Shown piece by piece: positions 6,227 through 6,300 of a DNA stretch of 6,300 bases (position 1 is its first letter; every line of letters begins with the position of its first letter). The stretch is from CAUZRD01 sp963582255. GTDB taxonomy: Bacteria > Pseudomonadota > Alphaproteobacteria > Rhizobiales > TMED25. The stretch spans positions 1-6,300 of the forward strand of contig CAUZRD010000130.1 of assembly GCA_963582255.1 (NCBI GenBank). Reading direction: 5' to 3'. The translations under genes and the position numbers were made by a program. Below the pieces are notes generated by a model. The model searched no databases and was not told the origin of the DNA. It was given only the letters and a program-made list of their open reading frames with translations.

Positions 6227-6300
6227 ATGAAATTTTTCACAGTAACACTGCTTGGGCTAGGAGTGCTTTTCTCCGCTAATGCGAATGCCGATGAAAGCTT
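6227..6300 (+). CDS. Start of an exported protein with a signal peptide (3' end beyond window)
   Basis: Only 24 codons are visible. They encode a textbook Sec signal peptide: a lysine at position 2, a hydrophobic core FFTVTLLGLGVLFSA (3-17), and a signal peptidase I site ANA (19-21) followed by DES, so the mature protein would start at D22 in the periplasm. A GAGG ribosome binding site precedes it at good spacing. There is no lipobox cysteine in the visible part, so a soluble periplasmic or outer-membrane protein is likelier than a lipoprotein. The mature part is outside the window, and no family can be named. It is on the same strand as the GST gene, 121 bases after it, and is probably a separate unit. 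Confidence 0.72.
   Translation, partial: MKFFTVTLLGLGVLFSANANADES

Noticed and set aside
1..6300. CRISPR array, insertion sequence, tRNA gene or defence system
   Set aside because: I saw no regularly spaced repeats, terminal inverted repeats, transposase motifs or tRNA-like arms on either strand.

Overview
The window looks like chromosomal DNA of a free-living Gammaproteobacterium. The RhlE-type helicase, the small glutathione S-transferase and the FAD enzyme all read like proteins of marine or environmental members of that class. This placement rests on remembered protein resemblance and a mid-range base composition. No rRNA, tRNA or other decisive marker is present, so genus and species cannot be named.

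Layout. Positions 1-917 (minus) hold most of a DEAD-box RNA helicase of the RhlE type whose C-terminus runs off the left edge. Positions 918-1156 are its leader and probable promoter. Positions 1157-1862 (minus) hold a broken gene of the DUF6065 type, with a frameshift near its start and an in-frame amber stop two-thirds along. Upstream of it on the same strand, with transcription running right to left, are three redox enzymes: an FAD-dependent phytoene-desaturase/retinol-saturase-like oxidoreductase (3798-5420), a short-chain dehydrogenase (2886-3647) and an aldo/keto reductase (1876-2892). The short-chain dehydrogenase and aldo/keto reductase genes overlap by 7 bases, and the broken gene begins 13 bases after the aldo/keto reductase stop with a good ribosome binding site. 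The last three were therefore built as one transcription unit, to which the FAD gene probably belongs despite a 150-base gap. A glutathione S-transferase (5503-6105, plus) is divergent from the FAD gene across 82 bases. The right edge (6227-6300, plus) holds the start of an exported protein, of which only the signal peptide and three further residues are visible.

How the genes may work together. An FAD enzyme that saturates or desaturates a polyene or other hydrophobic substrate, an SDR and an AKR that interconvert alcohols and carbonyls, and a divergent GST that could handle reactive electrophiles make a plausible small module for a lipophilic (isoprenoid or apocarotenoid-like) compound. The substrate cannot be read from the sequence. 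The window shows no CRISPR array, insertion sequence, integrase, toxin-antitoxin pair or recognisable defence system. The most unusual item is the decaying DUF6065 gene at the end of the redox operon.
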